Notes: generated by a model not told the origin, from the sequence alone. DNA of 64,000 nt from Polyangiaceae bacterium (GCA_016715885.1 JADJXL010000004.1:62001-126000), one strand, 5' to 3'; positions 44,194 to 55,038 are shown, counted from the first letter of the stretch. Translations and numbers: made by a program.

Positions 44194-46701
44194 ATGTGCT
44201 CGTCTGCAATGCGCGAATCTTGGCTTTCGCATTGGCAGACTGGCGCTATGTGCGCATTGATGACCGGTATTGCTGGCACGCGGCCTCGAGCACGGGTCGG
44301 GACCAAAAACCCGTGGGCGCTCACCCGTGGCGGCGCGCTCTTGGTCGTCGCCACCGTCGGAATGGCGTTGCTGCTTCGCCAGAGCCTCAATCCGCTTTTG
44401 GAGGGCACCTTGCCGCTCGTCGTGTTCGTCATCCCGGTCGCCATTTGCGCGGCGCTCGGCGGCTTTTGGGTCGGCGTTTTGGCCACCGCCACGAGCGCCG
44501 CGTTGGGCATCTATTACTTCATGCAGCCCACCGGGCAGTTCGATATTCCGATGACCTTTCAAAATGTCCTGCGCCTCGGGTCGTTCTCTGCCATCGGGCT
44601 CATCATCAGCACCATAAGCGGCCGCTTGCACAAGCAAATCGAACGCTTGATCAATGTCGAGCAGCAGGTGGCCGCTCGAGAAGCCGCGCTGCGCAATGTC
44701 AACGCCGAGCTCGAACGGCGCACCGCCGAGCTCGAATCGTTCATTTCGCATGCACCCGTAGGGTTTGCCCTTATCGACCGAGACAAACGCTACATTCGGG
44801 CAAACGAAGCCCTCGCGAAAATGACTGGGCTTGCTCCCGAAGAGCTTGCCGGACGCTCTGTTGCGGACCTCACACCACCCCATCAGGTCGCCCAAGTCGA
44901 AGGCAATCTTCAACACGTCTTTGATACGGGAGAAACCCTGCAATCGTTGGCATGCACGAGCGGGCTGCCCACACATCCAGGCGAAGAGCGCAATCTGTTT
45001 TTGACGATGTTCCCTGTCCGCGATTCGCACGGCATCGTCGCTGTTGGTGGCGTCACACTCGACATCACGGATCAGAAGCGGGCCGAACGAGCTTGGCGTG
45101 AAAGCGACCTGCGCCTGCGCTTGGCACTCGATGCAGCTTCCGCTGGCACGTGGGACTGGGACATCGTCCACGACGAGCTCACGTGGTCGGACACGAACTA
45201 CGCGCTTTACGGGCGAGATCCTAAAACGAACCCTGTCACAAACCTTCGTAGCTGGCTAGATTCGTTGCTTCCCGACGAGCGAGCAGCGGAGGAAGCAGCC
45301 GCCGCGCGAACTTTGGCGCGCGACCCCAGCGAGGAGGATACGTACCGCGCCGAATTTCGGATTGAGCACCCCCAAAAGGGCGTGCGCTGGCTGCTTGGAC
45401 TGGGCCGCGTCCTCCGCGACGACCAAGGCCGTCCTACGCGACTCATCGGCATCAACCTCGACATCACCGACCGCAAACACACGGAGGAAAGCGAACGCGC
45501 CGCGCGCGCCGAAGCCGAACGCTTGAGCCGGCTTAAAGACGAGTTTCTTGCGACGATATCCCACGAGCTTCGAACGCCGCTCACCGCGATCCTCGGATGG
45601 ACCGACATCCTCAAACGGCCGAAGCGCGACCAGGAAAAACTCGACCGAGGCCTCGACGTGATTGAACGCAATGCACGCGTGCTGGCACAAATCGTATCGG
45701 ATCTCTTGGACGTCGGGCGCATCGTGAGCGGCAAAATGCACCTCGATGCTTCGCCCGTCGATCTCGGAACCTTGACACGCGGAGCCATCGAAACCATTCG
45801 TCCCATCGCGAAAGCAAAAGGCGTCACGGTTCGTGCAGACATCGATCCCATCGAAGAACCGCTCCTCGGAGACCCTGCGCGCATCGAACAAATCGTGTGG
45901 AATCTCTTGTCGAATGCCATCAAGTTCACACCTCGCGACGGCGTTGTCGACGTGCGTGTCGAGGCGCGCGACGAATGGGCCGGCATTACCGTGAGCGATA
46001 CGGGACAAGGCATTGCTCCGGAATTTTTGCCGCAGCTTTTCCAGCGATTTCGGCAGGAAGATTCGTCGTCGTCGCGCAAATACGGCGGCTTGGGCTTGGG
46101 TCTCGCCATCGTAAAACACCTGTCGGAGCTGCACGGAGGGCGGGTGAGCGCGGAGAGCGCAGGCGTCGGCCGAGGTGCGACGTTCACCGTCGAGCTCCCG
46201 CTCGCTCGATCCTCGGACCAATATGCGCTCACGTCAGGAACGAGAACCATGGGCTCGACGGGCGGATCGACGCTGGATGGCATACGTGTCCTCGTGGTCG
46301 AAGACGAGCCGGATACGCGGGAGCTCGTGCAACGGGTGCTGGAGGAATCTGCAGCGGAAGTCGTGAGCGCAGCGTCCGCCGCCGAAGCGCTCAGGGTGCT
46401 CGACTCCGCGCGACCGGATGTGCTCGTCAGTGACATCGGCATGCCGGGGATGGACGGGTACGCGCTGCTCAGAGCCATTCGAGCGCGGAGTTGTTCTGCA
46501 AATGGTCACCCGCCACTGCCCGCCATTGCGCTCACGGCATTTGCGCGCATCGAGGATCGGGATCGAGCGCTCGATGCCGGATATGCCGAACACCTGACCA
46601 AGCCGATCGATCCGGGGAGGCTCGTAACGACCGTGGCGCGTCTTTACCGCGAATATCGCGGGCGCACGTCGTTGAACCAAAATCGCCTTTTGACCGGCTG
46701 A
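44194..46701 (+). CDS. Hybrid sensor histidine kinase (MASE/DUF4118 - PAS - PAS - HisKA - HATPase - receiver)
   Basis: 835 residues. Three to four TM helices (residues about 45-145) in a KdpD-like DUF4118 arrangement. PAS domains follow from about 185 (FISHAPVGFALIDRDKRYI) and from about 305 (WDWDIVHDELTWSDTNYALYG). HisKA has phospho-acceptor His457 (ATISHELRTPL). The ATPase domain shows WNLLSNAIKFTP, DTGQGI and GGLGLGL. A receiver with Asp747 (DVLVSDIGMPGMDG) ends the protein. The signal is unknown and no adjacent response regulator is present. Alternative starts downstream (ATG 44248) are possible. Confidence 0.92.
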   Translation: MCSSAMRESWLSHWQTGAMCALMTGIAGTRPRARVGTKNPWALTRGGALLVVATVGMALLLRQSLNPLLEGTLPLVVFVIPVAICAALGGFWVGVLATATSAALGIYYFMQPTGQFDIPMTFQNVLRLGSFSAIGLIISTISGRLHKQIERLINVEQQVAAREAALRNVNAELERRTAELESFISHAPVGFALIDRDKRYIRANEALAKMTGLAPEELAGRSVADLTPPHQVAQVEGNLQHVFDTGETLQSLACTSGLPTHPGEERNLFLTMFPVRDSHGIVAVGGVTLDITDQKRAERAWRESDLRLRLALDAASAGTWDWDIVHDELTWSDTNYALYGRDPKTNPVTNLRSWLDSLLPDERAAEEAAAARTLARDPSEEDTYRAEFRIEHPQKGVRWLLGLGRVLRDDQGRPTRLIGINLDITDRKHTEESERAARAEAERLSRLKDEFLATISHELRTPLTAILGWTDILKRPKRDQEKLDRGLDVIERNARVLAQIVSDLLDVGRIVSGKMHLDASPVDLGTLTRGAIETIRPIAKAKGVTVRADIDPIEEPLLGDPARIEQIVWNLLSNAIKFTPRDGVVDVRVEARDEWAGITVSDTGQGIAPEFLPQLFQRFRQEDSSSSRKYGGLGLGLAIVKHLSELHGGRVSAESAGVGRGATFTVELPLARSSDQYALTSGTRTMGSTGGSTLDGIRVLVVEDEPDTRELVQRVLEESAAEVVSAASAAEALRVLDSARPDVLVSDIGMPGMDGYALLRAIRARSCSANGHPPLPAIALTAFARIEDRDRALDAGYAEHLTKPIDPGRLVTTVARLYREYRGRTSLNQNRLLTG

Positions 46702-46709
46702 ATGCTACG

Positions 46710-48380
46710 CTACCCAATCAATTCGTCGACGCGTTTCACCCACGCTTGTTTCCCGTCGAAAACCATGGCGTATTCGTGCACGGGTGCGGCGCCGGCGCTC
46801 GCCACTTCCGCTGCATATTGACGCTCGCGAATTTGTTTGGCTGCCTCGAGCAGCGCTTGTTCGGGCGTTTCTTTCCCGAAGGGCACCTTGAATTCCATCA
46901 CCACACCCGGTTGTCCTGCCGTTTTCGGCCGCATGAGCACGTCGGCACGGCCATAGCCCGATTCTCGATTCGATCGGACATCGTATTGCGATTCCAAATG
47001 CACCAAGAGCCCCAAGACGAACCCATGGTACAACTTTTCCGGCGCGCGTCCGGTGGGATCTTGATAGGACATGGCGGTGAGGAGAATGCGTCCCAACAAC
47101 TCTTGCACTCTTGCTGCGTCTCCGCCGAGCAACGCTTTGACGAAATCTTTCGTCAGAGACCAGTCGGGGTCGGCTTTCTTGAGCCAGTTGCGGAACATGT
47201 CTTCGTACACTTGCCGAATTTCGTTGTTCGGAATGCACAAATGACCGGTATAGCGACCCATGTGAAAATCTAGTTTTGCGATTTTCAAATACCCCGAAAA
47301 CAACAAGAAATTCCAGAGCGCATCCGGCTGCCTTTCGATGTCCCGAAGCACGATGTTGTCATCGATGGGAATTTCAATGGTCTCCCCGTTGAGCAGCGCG
47401 GACGATTTTTCCGAAAGCGCCATCCCTTGCCTCGCCGCAAGTTGCTCGATGAGGTCGCTCGAGCCTGTATTTACCCAATAAGGCTGAAGCATGCCTCGCT
47501 TGATGTAATTGAGGATCGACCAGGGGTTGTAGATGACTTGGCCGCCGAAAATATATCCATTGTACCAGGTGCGTACCTCTTCCAAACGCGTGGGATCGAC
47601 GATGGACGCAACTTCGTCTTCGGTGAAGCCGAAACACGTTGCGTAGTCGCGATCGAGAATCGAATATACTTGAATATTATTGAGCCCCGAAAACATGTTT
47701 TCTTTCGACACGCGCAAGATGCCCGTGAGCACCCCTTTGAAAAGCGCGACGTTGTCTTTGAGCGCCGCCGAAAAAAGGTTCCGAAAAAGCAAAACGACCT
47801 CGTCGAAGTAGCCGTGCGTATATCCCGCCTGAATGGGCGTGTCGTATTCGTCGACGAGAATGACGACATGCTTCCGGTGATGAGCGAACAAGGCTCGTGA
47901 CAGGATCCACAAAGAGCTCTCAACGTCTTGCCTGGACGCTGTGCCATCAAAGAAACGACGAAATGTATTCGCTGTGATCGGATCGGTTTTCGGGTCATCG
48001 AGCAGATAAGCATGCTCCACGAAGAGCGCCCCGATTTGCGTCCGAACGCCATTGAGCATCTGCTCGAACGTCGTCGCTTTCACGTCCTTGAACGTCACGT
48101 AGAGCGTCGGATACTTCTGGAAGTGCGCCATAGCCCGCGCATCGCGTGTGACCGCAAGGCCCTCGAACAGGTGCGACACGTCCTCGGAGCTCTGCCTCAG
48201 GAAATACGCCAGGGCAGACAGGTTGAGCGTCTTGCCAAACCGCCGAGGCCGTGGGAAGAGCGTTACCGAGCTCATGTCGCCCAGCACCTCGCTGATGAAG
48301 CTGGTCTTGTCGAGGTAACCAGCTCCGCTTTCACGCACCTTACGAAAGTCGGATTCTCCGAGGGCAGGATTGAACTTCAC
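46710..48380 (-). CDS. AAA-ATPase-like protein with C-terminal PD-(D/E)XK nuclease domain
   Basis: 556 residues; the GTG at 48380 is chosen because GGAGG lies 7 nt upstream. It has the architecture of the AAA-ATPase-like / PDDEXK_9 family: a Walker A-like RPRRFGKTLNLS near residue 45, Walker B VVILVDEYDTPI near 172, and a C-terminal nuclease fold with YGRADVLM...GVVMEFKVPFG (Asp...Glu-x-Lys). Members are often multi-copy in bacteria and are thought to belong to mobile or defence-like nucleases; function unproven. A small inverted repeat lies 75-88 nt upstream. Confidence 0.85.
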   Translation of the reverse strand: MKFNPALGESDFRKVRESGAGYLDKTSFISEVLGDMSSVTLFPRPRRFGKTLNLSALAYFLRQSSEDVSHLFEGLAVTRDARAMAHFQKYPTLYVTFKDVKATTFEQMLNGVRTQIGALFVEHAYLLDDPKTDPITANTFRRFFDGTASRQDVESSLWILSRALFAHHRKHVVILVDEYDTPIQAGYTHGYFDEVVLLFRNLFSAALKDNVALFKGVLTGILRVSKENMFSGLNNIQVYSILDRDYATCFGFTEDEVASIVDPTRLEEVRTWYNGYIFGGQVIYNPWSILNYIKRGMLQPYWVNTGSSDLIEQLAARQGMALSEKSSALLNGETIEIPIDDNIVLRDIERQPDALWNFLLFSGYLKIAKLDFHMGRYTGHLCIPNNEIRQVYEDMFRNWLKKADPDWSLTKDFVKALLGGDAARVQELLGRILLTAMSYQDPTGRAPEKLYHGFVLGLLVHLESQYDVRSNRESGYGRADVLMRPKTAGQPGVVMEFKVPFGKETPEQALLEAAKQIRERQYAAEVASAGAAPVHEYAMVFDGKQAWVKRVDELIG

Positions 48381-48454
48381 GGGGACACCTCCAGCGAACG
48401 CCAAGTACTGTTGACCAGGTGCGGCAGGAAGTCAAGCAAGCGGAAAGCTCGTCC

Positions 48455-48468
48455 TGTCCGTTTGGACA
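48455..48468. promoter_or_regulatory. Inverted repeat TGTCCGTTTGGACA upstream of AAA/PDDEXK gene
   Basis: Perfect 5-bp arms with a 4-nt centre, 75-88 nt upstream of the start at 48380. A related TGTCC...GGACA repeat lies at 59878-59897, upstream of the other AAA/nuclease-like gene. Possible operator. Confidence 0.35.
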
Positions 48469-48531
48469 ATCCATTGCGGCGTGGAGTACCCGCACACGAC
48501 GAAACGCCGCGGGGTGCGCTCGAGGCCGTGC

Positions 48532-48561
48532 CCGATTCTGGGATTGACGTCCCAAAATCGG
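48532..48561. terminator. Hairpin behind the RCC1 lipoprotein gene
   Basis: Arms CCGATTCTGGGA (48532-48543) and TCCCAAAATCGG (48550-48561), one mismatch, 6-nt loop. It lies 40 nt past the stop of the minus-strand gene ending at 48601. There is no long T-run. Confidence 0.55.
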
Positions 48562-48600
48562 ACACTTGCGGCCCAGCAATTCACGAAGCGAACGGCGCGC

Positions 48601-51526
48601 TCACCAAGACAAGCTCACCGGAAGCAAATTGTTGCCCATTTCGCCCGGATTGTCGCCTCGAGTAACCATATCACCCAGGCCGAGCTGGCCGGTCGAATTG
48701 TAGCCCCAGCATTTCAATGTGCCGGCGTTCAGCACCGCGCACGAATGCCAGCTTGCACTGATCGCCGTGGCCGTCTTGCCCGTACCGAGGTTCAAGATCG
48801 GCAGGCTGTCGCCCATTTCGCCCGCGGTGCCGCCTCGAGCAAGCGTATCGCCCGAACCGAGGCGCCCATCGACGCCATTGCCCCAACACTTGACGCTGCG
48901 GTCATTGAGAATGGCGCACGTGTGGTTGCCTCCAACGGAAATGGCAACCGCCGTTTTGCCCGTGCCCACATTGACGGCCGCAAGGGCGGCGCCACCCATT
49001 TCGCCAGGCTCGTCACCTCGAGCCAAGGTATCGCCGAGCCCGAGCTGCCCATAGAAGTTATTGCCCCAGCATTTCGTGGTGCCGTCGTTCAAAATGGCGC
49101 AGGTGTGATAACTGCCGAGCGCCATCGAGACGACGGTTTTGCCGGCGCCCAAATCGACAGGAGGCAACGCGTCGCCCATTTCATTGGGTTCGTCGCCATG
49201 CCCGAGCGCATCGCCCAGACCAAGCTGCCCTTGGCTGTTGTTGCCCCAACACTTCAACGTGCCGTCGTTGAGCCGTGCACACGTGTGATACAAGCCCGCT
49301 TTGATGGCAACCGCCGTCTTGCCGCTGCCCAAATTGACCACCGGCAGAGCATCTCCCATTTCGCCTGCGTTGTCACCACGACGAATCGCGTCACCATAAC
49401 CGAGCTGACCGCTGGCATTGGCGCCCCAGCATTTGACGGTGCCGTTGTTCAGAATGGCACACGCGTGCTCGGCCCCGGCCGCAATGGCAACCGCCGTTTT
49501 TCCCGCACCAAGGTTGATCGGCGGGAGCGCATCACCCATTTCGCCCTGATTGTCGCCACGGTTGATCGTATGACCTTGGCCGAGCTGCCCGGCGCTATTG
49601 CTGCCCCAACACTTGACCGTTCCGTCATTCAAGAGCGCGCACGCAAAGCGACCTTTCACGGCAATCTGCGTCGCCGTTTTCCCGATGCCCAGGTTCACCG
49701 TGGGCAAGTTGCCGCCCATTTCGTCGGGCGTATCGCCGCGATGGATCGTATTGCCCAGCCCAAGCTCGCCGAATGCATTGCTGCCCCAACACTTGACGGT
49801 GCCATCCACGAGCCGCGCGCACGAGCTTCCTTCGCCAGTTTCAACTTGAATGCCAGGCGTGCACACGAGACCATCACCCGCATACCCCAGATTGCACAAA
49901 CAAACGCTCGCGACGCACGAAGCGCCCGAAGGGCAATCGGCGTTCGTGCTGCACGTGGGGTATTTGCAACCACCACCTCCATTGCATACGCCGAGACCGC
50001 AGTCGTTGTCGGGGTCCATGTTGTTGCCAATGGGACCACAGGAGCCATCGTACCCGCTGCCTTTTTTCGCAGCAGAACAAGCGTAACACGAGGCATTGCA
50101 GATGTTGCCGCAGCAAACGCCATCGACGCAATAGTTCGACAAACACTGCGTCGACGCCGAACACGAAAAGCCGTTGTAGTAGCGACAAGCGTTCGCTCCG
50201 TCGCACGCTCCGGCATAACACTCGTCGTCCGGATCCGTGTCGTACTTGATTGCGCCGCACGTGCCATCGGCTCCCTGGCCCTTTTTCGCCGCAGTACAAG
50301 CTTTGCATGAGCCGGTGCACGCATTGTCACAACAGACGCCGTCCACGCAATGACCCGACGCACATGCGGCATTCACCGAGCACGCGCTGCCGTTGCTCAG
50401 AAGCGGCGCCGCCGTGCATACGCCTGCGCCATTGCATTCGCCTGTCGGGCATTCGCTGTCGGGGTCCTTGCCGGCACCGATGAAACCGCACACTCCATCG
50501 TACCCGCTGCCTTTTTTGGCCGACGAACACGCGTAACACACGCCGCCGCAATGATTGCCGCAGCAAAAGCCGTCCACGCAATACCCGGACAAACACTGCG
50601 CCGATGTCGTGCAAGGAACGCCGTTGTACTGCTTGCACATGCCCTGCCCATCGCAAGACCCGCCCCAGCATTCCTCGTCCGGATCCTTGTCATTCGCAAT
50701 CGGCCCGCACGTGCCATTCGTGCCACTGCCTTTTTTGGCCGCGGTACACGCCATGCACGAGCTCAAGCACCAACTGTCACAACATACCCCGTCGGCGCAA
50801 TATCCCGATTGACACTGCGCCGCAGACGTGCACGCGGTGCCATTCGCTTGCAGCGTTTGCCCCTGATTACAGGTCCCCGAGCTCGTGCATTCACCGGGGT
50901 TGCATTCGTTATCGGGATCGCTCCCCGCGGCTATCGGCCCGCAGACGCCATCGCTGCCACTGCCCTTTTTCGCCGCCGAACACGCTTGGCAGGAGCCCAT
51001 ACAAATGTTGTTGCAGCAAAAGCCGTCGACGCAATAATTCGACAAACACTGCGCCGCCGAAGTGCACGGCATGCTGTTGTAGTATTTGCAGACATTTTTG
51101 CCGTCGCACGCTCCCGCGTAACATTCATTCTCCGGATCGGTGTCGTACTTGACCGATCCGCACACGCCATCCAATCCGCCGCCCTTTTTCGCCGCGCTGC
51201 ACGCCATGCACTTGTTGTCGCATGCACTATCGCAACAAAACCCATCGATGCAGAAGCCACTCGCACATTGCGAATGTAACGTGCATGCCTGCGCATTCGA
51301 CACAGGAGGCAACGCGAGCGCCTCATTGACCGATTCACCGCTCGGTCGATCGAAAGCGTCATCCATGACATCGACTGCACGACTGCCCCCAAACCCCCCG
51401 GATCCCCCCCCCGCCCCCATTCGCTCCTTCGGAAGCCACCGATCCACAACCCGTCGTCGTCACCACGATGGTGATCAACGATGCACTGGCAAACCAGGAC
51501 AGTTCACCGCGACCGATATGTTTCAT
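48601..51526 (-). CDS. Secreted lipoprotein with Cys-rich repeats and RCC1 propeller, frame interrupted at a 9-C tract
   Basis: The long frame (51447 to 48601, about 948 codons) has about seven Cys-rich modules (C..QCASGFC-DGFCCDSAC..C.AC.AAKKG...) and then an RCC1 propeller (VKCWGSNAFGELGLG, ...KCWGNNSQGQLGLG etc., seven blades). It lacks a signal. A lipoprotein signal, MKHIGRGELSWFASASL then VVTTTGC, starts at ATG 51526 (GAGGAG 9 nt upstream) in another frame and runs into the poly-Gly linker. The two frames join at a run of nine C (51404-51412) followed by G and five C. With one base added or lost the full lipoprotein (about 975 residues) would be made. Probably surface-exposed; function unknown. 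Confidence 0.8.
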
Positions 51527-52133
51527 ATGGCACAACTCCTCAGCCTTAACATCGCAGGATTCCGACGAGTTTGTCAAGATTCAGGAGTATTTGTTTTATA
51601 TGTGAGCGCACCGCCAAATCATTGGGGTTCAAACGGTCTGGTTGTGAGTTTTACCGCGTATGTCGCATTGCACCATGCAACAATTCACGACTGTTCGAAT
51701 GACAGCGGAAAGATTTGTTTTAAGGACTGCGCAATTCGATTCGCGGCTTTGGTGCGGCCCACGCGACCGCGACGCTTTGCATCAGGGCATCGGCACGCGA
51801 ATGCTGATGCTCGTGCCGGCGCTGGTTTCGCCGACGACGAACATCGAACGGATGTGCGCGCTCCCTGCTCATTCACGGCACCACATGCGCGCAAGCCGCA
51901 CGAGCAGGCGCGCCACGCACGCATCTTTTCGTAAATGGCGGACGGCGCCTCGACTGTGGGCCATGGCACAACGCTTGCGAACCGAGCACGATTCGTGAAT
52001 TCGTGGAATAGGCGATGGCGAGGGTATTCGCGCTGATGGGCGTTTAGCGGGCCAGAACGGGTTTTCATCCAGACGGTGTTCGGAATGCCGATGGGGACGA
52101 ATCCACGTCGTCGTCAACGCGGGGGTAAAGTGT
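51527..52133. other. 607-nt region without a supported gene
   Basis: AT-richer just upstream of the RCC1 lipoprotein start. A TTGACA-like hexamer on the minus strand (51572-51577) lies about 19 nt from ATGTTA (51547-51552), but the latter leaves little room before the ribosome site. Small open frames here (e.g. minus 51685-52068) show no domain and atypical composition. Confidence 0.4.
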
Positions 52134-53240
52134 ATGCTCCAAGATGGTTTCGCCGGAATGCGCGAAGGGGATCTGTTTCATGGTCGCTATCGCATTCTTC
52201 GCCATGTCGAGGATGATCGGACCAGCACGACATACGAGGCGACCGACACGCTGACGGACAGTCGACTGGTCCTCAGGCTGATTCGGCCCGACGCCATTGC
52301 GGGCGATCGTCATCGGATCTTGTTCAAAGGTGATACTCCTGGCGGGGAAGCGGACAACGTCGCTTATTTGTCCAATGCGGGTCTCGACCTGGCGACGAAA
52401 AGCTTTTTCGTATGCATGGAGCTCGATGACGACGAAGAGGACGAGAATGCGGTGACGCAGATACGCGACCATTCTCTCCACGAGGCTTCATCGATCGAGC
52501 CGTCGCAATCGCACGTCCGTGCTGCTTCCAAGCTTACGAACGACAATGGCTCGCCGGCCGACGCCGACGTCTTGGGACTTGCCGAGCTTTCACGCCTTAC
52601 ATTGATGTCGGTCCCCGACGCAACGATCCGGCGTCCATCCGTTCCGTTGCCATTGCCTCCACCCGTGCCACCTCGCGACGCTTCGTCTGCTGATCTGGCA
52701 CCGCAGGCCATGCGACGCGTGGTGCCTTTGCCGCCCCCGCCGCCGACGGTCGAATCAACCATGGCTGCTCGCGCTTCTTCGCCTGGTTTGCCGGCTTTCG
52801 GGCCTTTGCCGCCGCCCACGCCGCCACCCGAGCGGCCTTTGACTTTGGCGGCGCCATTGCCGGAGCCTCTGCAAATGAGCAATGTCCCCACGGATACGCA
52901 GGGGCAGAAACGTTCGCGAATGCGCGCCGTGCAACGTCTGTTCGCGATTGCCATCATCGCGATCATCGCTGGAGGCATTCTTTATTCTCAACTTGATCGC
53001 ACGGAAGCGGAGCCCACGACGACAGCGGAAGACGTCACCACGACGTCGACTCCGCCGCCGTCGCCGTCGCCGCCCACGGTGGTGGCGGATCCCGCAACCG
53101 CCGCTGCGGCACCGACGGATGCGCCACCCGCCGAAACGGCTCCTCCAAAGCAGGAGGACATCGCGCCGGCCACCAAGAAATCGGCGACCGATCGTAGCGT
53201 TCACCCAACGACGAAGCGACGCCGCGAAACCTTGTATTGA
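52134..53240 (+). CDS. Membrane protein with degenerate kinase N-lobe and Pro-rich regions
   Basis: 368 residues. Residues about 11-52 (GDLFHGRYRILRHV...TYEATDTL...LVLRLIRPD) copy the start of a Hanks-type Ser/Thr kinase (GRYRIl...vYeA.D...vALK), but the catalytic loop HRD and DFG are absent. The rest is a long disordered Pro-rich segment (PLPLPPPVPP, PLPPPTPPP), one TM helix (LFAIAIIAIIAGGILY, about 280-297) and a Thr/Pro-rich extracytoplasmic tail ending KRRRETLY. It may be a pseudokinase-derived anchor or decoy. It overlaps the first codons of the next long frame but that gene's real start is later. Confidence 0.7.
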   Translation: MLQDGFAGMREGDLFHGRYRILRHVEDDRTSTTYEATDTLTDSRLVLRLIRPDAIAGDRHRILFKGDTPGGEADNVAYLSNAGLDLATKSFFVCMELDDDEEDENAVTQIRDHSLHEASSIEPSQSHVRAASKLTNDNGSPADADVLGLAELSRLTLMSVPDATIRRPSVPLPLPPPVPPRDASSADLAPQAMRRVVPLPPPPPTVESTMAARASSPGLPAFGPLPPPTPPPERPLTLAAPLPEPLQMSNVPTDTQGQKRSRMRAVQRLFAIAIIAIIAGGILYSQLDRTEAEPTTTAEDVTTTSTPPPSPSPPTVVADPATAAAAPTDAPPAETAPPKQEDIAPATKKSATDRSVHPTTKRRRETLY

Positions 53241-53293
53241 GCTTTGCGAGAAAGGTGAAACCTATCATGCGCACGGATCTCGAGGAGCTTCCA

Positions 53294-54490
53294 ATGATGA
53301 ACCAACGCAAATTGTCCCTGGGGCTCTTCGGTCTCAGCGTCGTGCTTTGCACGAGCCTTGCCGGTTGCCCCATGCAAGACGCTCGCTTCGAGCCACTCAC
53401 GGAGACGCCATCCGTCGAGGTGTGCATTTCTGACGCCGATTGCGACGATGGAAATGCGTGCACCATGAATTCTTGTGACGTGGCCACGTTCCTCTGCGTC
53501 ACCAAGACCCTCGACGGTGTGGCGACGCCCATGGCATCGCATAGCGAATGCTTCGAGCACGTCTGCAAAATGGGCGTGAACACGGAAATTCCCGTAACGG
53601 CTGGCACACCCGTCACGAACCAGGTGACGGGCGATTGTAAAATCGTCGTTTGCGATGGCACAGGTGGCGAAATCGAAATCGACGACGACAGTGACGTGCA
53701 GAGTGATGGCCTGGAATGCACGGAGGACGTGTGCATCGGCGGCGTACCATCGCACGAGAACTCTGCGGAAGCCACTCCTTGCGGGACGAACCTCGCGTGC
53801 AATGGCAACGGGCAATGCGTGGGGTGCACAAACGATGCGGATTGCGCCGGCGGAGCGACGGATTGCACCGCTTCCGTGTGCAATGCGGGCATGTGTCAAC
53901 AGCAAGTGCTGGAAGGAAAGCCTTTGGATACGCAAGCGGCAGGGGACTGCAAAGCGCGTGTTTGCGACGGAGCGGGAAACCCGGTCGACGTTGCCGAGCC
54001 CAATGACATCAACGACGACGGCAACGAGTGCACCATCGACGAATGCAACGGAACGACCCCCGTTCATTCGCCCGTCGCGGCAGGCACTGCGTGCAGCGGC
54101 AATCGTGTCTGCGATGGTGCCGGGAATTGTTTGAAAGCCATTGCCGATACGTGCGCCACGAATGCCGATTGTGCCAGCGGGTTCTGCGCGGACGGCGTTT
54201 GTTGCGACGGTGCATGCACGACCGATTGCATGGCCTGCAACGTCGCCGGCAGCAAAGGCACGTGCACGAACGTGCCGTTATACCAGCAAGATGGCGCCTG
54301 CATGGACACGACCGTCTGCAATGGCACGGGTGCGTGCAAGATCGCCAATGGGCAACCATGCAACGGAGGCGACGCCAGTTGCGCCAGTGGGGAATGCAAG
54401 TGGAACGTCTGCAAGGGTTTGAAAGGTCACCCGTGCGACGCCAACAAAGAATGTCTGAGCAACGATTGTTCGAACGGGTTCTGCGACTGA
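53294..54490 (+). CDS. Cys-rich repeat lipoprotein
   Basis: 398 residues; ATG 53294 follows GAGGAG by 6 nt. The lipobox is SLAGC. Repeated modules of the type CNGNGQC, CTNDADCAGG, CATNADCASGFCADGVCCDGAC and ECLSNDCSNGFC, found in many myxobacterial surface proteins (and in 48601-51526), make up the whole mature protein. No catalytic domain. Likely on the outer membrane surface. Confidence 0.85.
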   Translation: MMNQRKLSLGLFGLSVVLCTSLAGCPMQDARFEPLTETPSVEVCISDADCDDGNACTMNSCDVATFLCVTKTLDGVATPMASHSECFEHVCKMGVNTEIPVTAGTPVTNQVTGDCKIVVCDGTGGEIEIDDDSDVQSDGLECTEDVCIGGVPSHENSAEATPCGTNLACNGNGQCVGCTNDADCAGGATDCTASVCNAGMCQQQVLEGKPLDTQAAGDCKARVCDGAGNPVDVAEPNDINDDGNECTIDECNGTTPVHSPVAAGTACSGNRVCDGAGNCLKAIADTCATNADCASGFCADGVCCDGACTTDCMACNVAGSKGTCTNVPLYQQDGACMDTTVCNGTGACKIANGQPCNGGDASCASGECKWNVCKGLKGHPCDANKECLSNDCSNGFCD

Positions 54491-54553
54491 CAATGGCGTC
54501 AGCCATCGTCACGATGGGCGCTTGCCACGCCTTCATGATACCATCCGCGCTCG

Positions 54554-54862
54554 ATGATTCACCTGACCCAGCTCGTGTACGTGCACCCAGGCAAAGAGGA
54601 CGTCTTTCACCAATTCGAAGACGTCGCCATTCCGCTGATCGCCAAGCACTACGGTGAGCTTCTCTTGCGAATTCGGCCGAACGCCGACAGCATCGTCGCA
54701 AGTCACATCGAGGTGCCTTACGAAATCCATATCGTCCGCTTTCCGAGTGACGAGGATTTCGCGAGCTTCGCGCAAGACGAGGAGCGACGGCGATTTCTCC
54801 ACCTGAAGAATGAATCGATTCGCTCAGCGCTCCTGATCAAGGGTACGACGGGCGAACGCTGA
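54554..54862 (+). CDS. Small DUF1330/ABM-like protein
   Basis: 102 residues, MIHLTQLVYVHPGKEDVFHQFE... with a single ferredoxin-like alpha/beta pattern as in DUF1330 / antibiotic-biosynthesis-monooxygenase dimers. No known active-site residues. Cytoplasmic, function unknown. Confidence 0.65.
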   Translation: MIHLTQLVYVHPGKEDVFHQFEDVAIPLIAKHYGELLLRIRPNADSIVASHIEVPYEIHIVRFPSDEDFASFAQDEERRRFLHLKNESIRSALLIKGTTGER

Positions 54863-55038
54863 ACGGCGAAACGCCACCATTTACACTTTTTCTATCCGCG
54901 CCTGGGACGGAAATCGTCATGGGCAGCTCGACGTGGACGCGTCCGGACGCATGTATGCATTGTCGAGCCCGGACGTTGGCACGAGCTCCGGGAGGTGATT
55001 CGTGCGCGGCTCGGGTTCGCGTCGAGAGGGGGAAAAAG

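Noticed and set aside
48481..50310. Plus-strand frame of 609 codons
   Set aside because: Antisense to the RCC1 blades; its apparent repeats mirror those of the real gene.
51685..52068. Minus-strand frame of 127 codons upstream of the RCC1 lipoprotein
   Set aside because: No domain, atypical composition and no ribosome site; the plus-strand alternative is no better.
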